Part shown: positions 62,794 to 64,000 of the stretch, in pieces | Layout: each line of letters begins with the position of its first letter | Position numbering within the stretch: the stretch's first letter is position 1 | Origin: Trebouxia sp. TZW2008 | Taxonomy: Eukaryota; Chlorophyta; Trebouxiophyceae; Trebouxiales; Trebouxiaceae | Direction: 5' to 3' | Assembly: GCA_002118135.1 (NCBI GenBank) | Contig: BDIU01000199.1 | Location: forward strand, 124,001 to 188,000 | DNA length: 64,000 bases | Notes under the pieces: generated by a model | The model's database searches: none | The model's input: only the letters and a program-made list of their open reading frames with translations | Told to the model about the DNA's origin: nothing | Made by a program: the position numbers and the translations under genes

Positions 62794-63477
62794 CTGCGCG
62801 CAGCCTGCACTGTCGTAGTGCAATGTGTTCGGAACAACCTCAGTACAGAACGCTGACGAGCACGCAGTCGCAACAAACAAGGCATGCAGGTTGTCGCTTC
62901 TCCGACATCAGCCGAAGCAATTCTGTCAACATTCATGATGGACGACGATAGATGATAGCTCACCGAAAACAAAATTCGATGCGCTTTTCAGATCCTCGGC
63001 TACTCGTGTGCCTGCAACTCTGCGGCGTCGACTCGCTGATGACAATCTAGTCGAGACCAAACGGGGTAGGCAATATAGCTCAGTGGCGACTTTGATCCTG
63101 CAGGAACTGACAAGCCAGCACAGTGCAGCGCACACTCATGCGCCTGAGGAAAGTGAGTTCAAAGGCATTGCGCAGGTCAAGCCTGGGCTCTGATCGATGT
63201 CGAGCCATGTGACGAATTCATACAGGCCCGACCTCTTCTTCTTCTGGCCTTGTTATGCTTTGGACTTGGAGTCAAACCGTTTGACTTTGGCAGTCTTGCA
63301 GATGCAAATTCAACGCGTTGCACCGCTGCTTTGGCCGTGCGCATCACAGTAGCAAGTGCAATTGTATCTAGCATGCCAGAAATTGTGGCAGTTCGATCAA
63401 ATTCGTGACGGGCAACTGCGTTGGCGGGTCTTGTTGAGTTTGGCTCTCGCAGTTGACAAACACTGATTGTCTGACTG
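62794..63477. promoter_or_regulatory. Divergent intergenic region between the USP and the TPX2-like gene
   Basis: 684 bp separate the two start codons on opposite strands. Short frames (for example plus 63008-63193) lack motif or splice support. Both promoters must lie here. No core promoter element can be named with confidence. Confidence 0.6.
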
Positions 63478-64000
63478 ATGACAGAAGCTGGATCTCAGGC
63501 AACTTCTGGAGGAGTTGCAGCATCTGCTGCACCTGCATCGTCATCAGCAAAGCCTGCAGTGCTGCCTGATCCCGTGTACGAATTCAGTGCACCACGCTAC
63601 TATGACTTTGCAACAAACAGTCAGGAGCTTCCCAGCTCACAACGGGCAGATGCTTGGTTTGACACTGCTGGCACATCATGTGAGTATTGTTTATGATCAA
63701 GCACCATCAAAGAGCATGTGTGGCAGAGAACAGCATCATGCTTGTCTTGCAGCCTTGACCAGCCCAGCAGCTAAGGTCACTGCTAAGGTCCATGCTCAGC
63801 AAACAGGTGCAACCAAATTGGCAGGGGACACTTCTGCAGATGCGGTGCCTATGGTGTGTGAGACTCTCAAACGCAGTCAGTGTCCCTTTGTCTTTGATCA
63901 CAAGCCAATAGGCTAAATACACTTGCAGGATACGGACAATCAAGAAAACAGGCAGTTTGCAGGCAATGCAGCGCCTGCGCAGCCTCCCAGCAACATCGTC
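63478..64000 (+). CDS. Start of a TPX2-like spindle-assembly gene (truncated by window end)
   Basis: Exon 1 (63478-63679) ends in phase 1 at TCAT|GTGAGT. Exon 2 starts at 63753 after CTTGCAG and ends at about 63843 or 63852. The N-terminus has a Ser/Ala-rich lead, then PVYEFSAPRYYDFA and ADAWFDTAGTS. This follows the N-terminal block of plant TPX2 (YEFDAPRFYDF, then a WFDTA-like motif), the part that in known TPX2 contacts Aurora kinase. TPX2 nucleates spindle microtubules and activates Aurora; the same role is inferred. The defining C-terminal TPX2 repeats are outside the window, so a related protein with only this N-terminal block is possible. Confidence 0.72.

Noticed and set aside
62926..63193. 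Short frames on both strands between the USP and TPX2-like genes
   Set aside because: Too short and mutually overlapping, with no conserved motif; best read as promoter and leader sequence.

Overview
The window is nuclear DNA of an intron-rich photosynthetic eukaryote, most likely a green alga. The evidence is spliced GT-AG genes in every block, a plant-type sucrose-phosphate synthase, a probable plastid mTERF protein, a TPX2-type gene start and a short plant-type telomere motif (CCCTAAA). A trebouxiophyte is my best guess and is inference only. I rebuilt gene models by hand from splice sites, reading phase and protein family. The phases of two long models (sucrose-phosphate synthase, 16 exons, 1134 residues; DCAF8-like, 10 exons, 560 residues) close exactly.

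Layout: 161-1250 (+) is the 3' end of an unidentified gene. 2519-9996 (-) encodes a protein with five Tudor-like domains. 11572-18593 (+) is a DCAF8/WDR42-type WD40 protein. 19415-34348 (+) is sucrose-phosphate synthase, about 15 kb long. 35810-36509 (-) is a small beta-carbonic anhydrase. 37275-46758 (-) is an Ala-rich coiled-coil protein with two probable GC-AG introns. 46982-47897 (+) is an mTERF-like plastid protein, 223 bp from the divergent coiled-coil gene. 49756-50771 (+) is a treble-clef zinc-finger protein with an unresolved 5' end. 51599-62793 (-) is a UBP1/UBP2 (USP16/45)-like ubiquitin protease. 63478 to the window end (+) is the start of a TPX2-like gene. These are ordinary housekeeping functions and do not form one pathway; sucrose synthesis and carbonic anhydrase only share a link to carbon metabolism.

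The unusual feature is in the introns. At many exon-intron junctions the junction itself, some tens of bases of exon plus adjoining intron, recurs in direct tandem copies inside the intron. Copies of a donor junction lie downstream of the exon and copies of an acceptor junction lie upstream. I call these splice-junction echoes. At least six genes carry them, with the densest arrays in sucrose-phosphate synthase (up to eight copies at one junction). Two families of inverted-repeat, MITE-like elements also sit in introns, and the ends of one family coincide with or abut 5' splice sites. Together these account for much of the intron length. No tRNA, rRNA, CRISPR array or bacterial-type operon was found.
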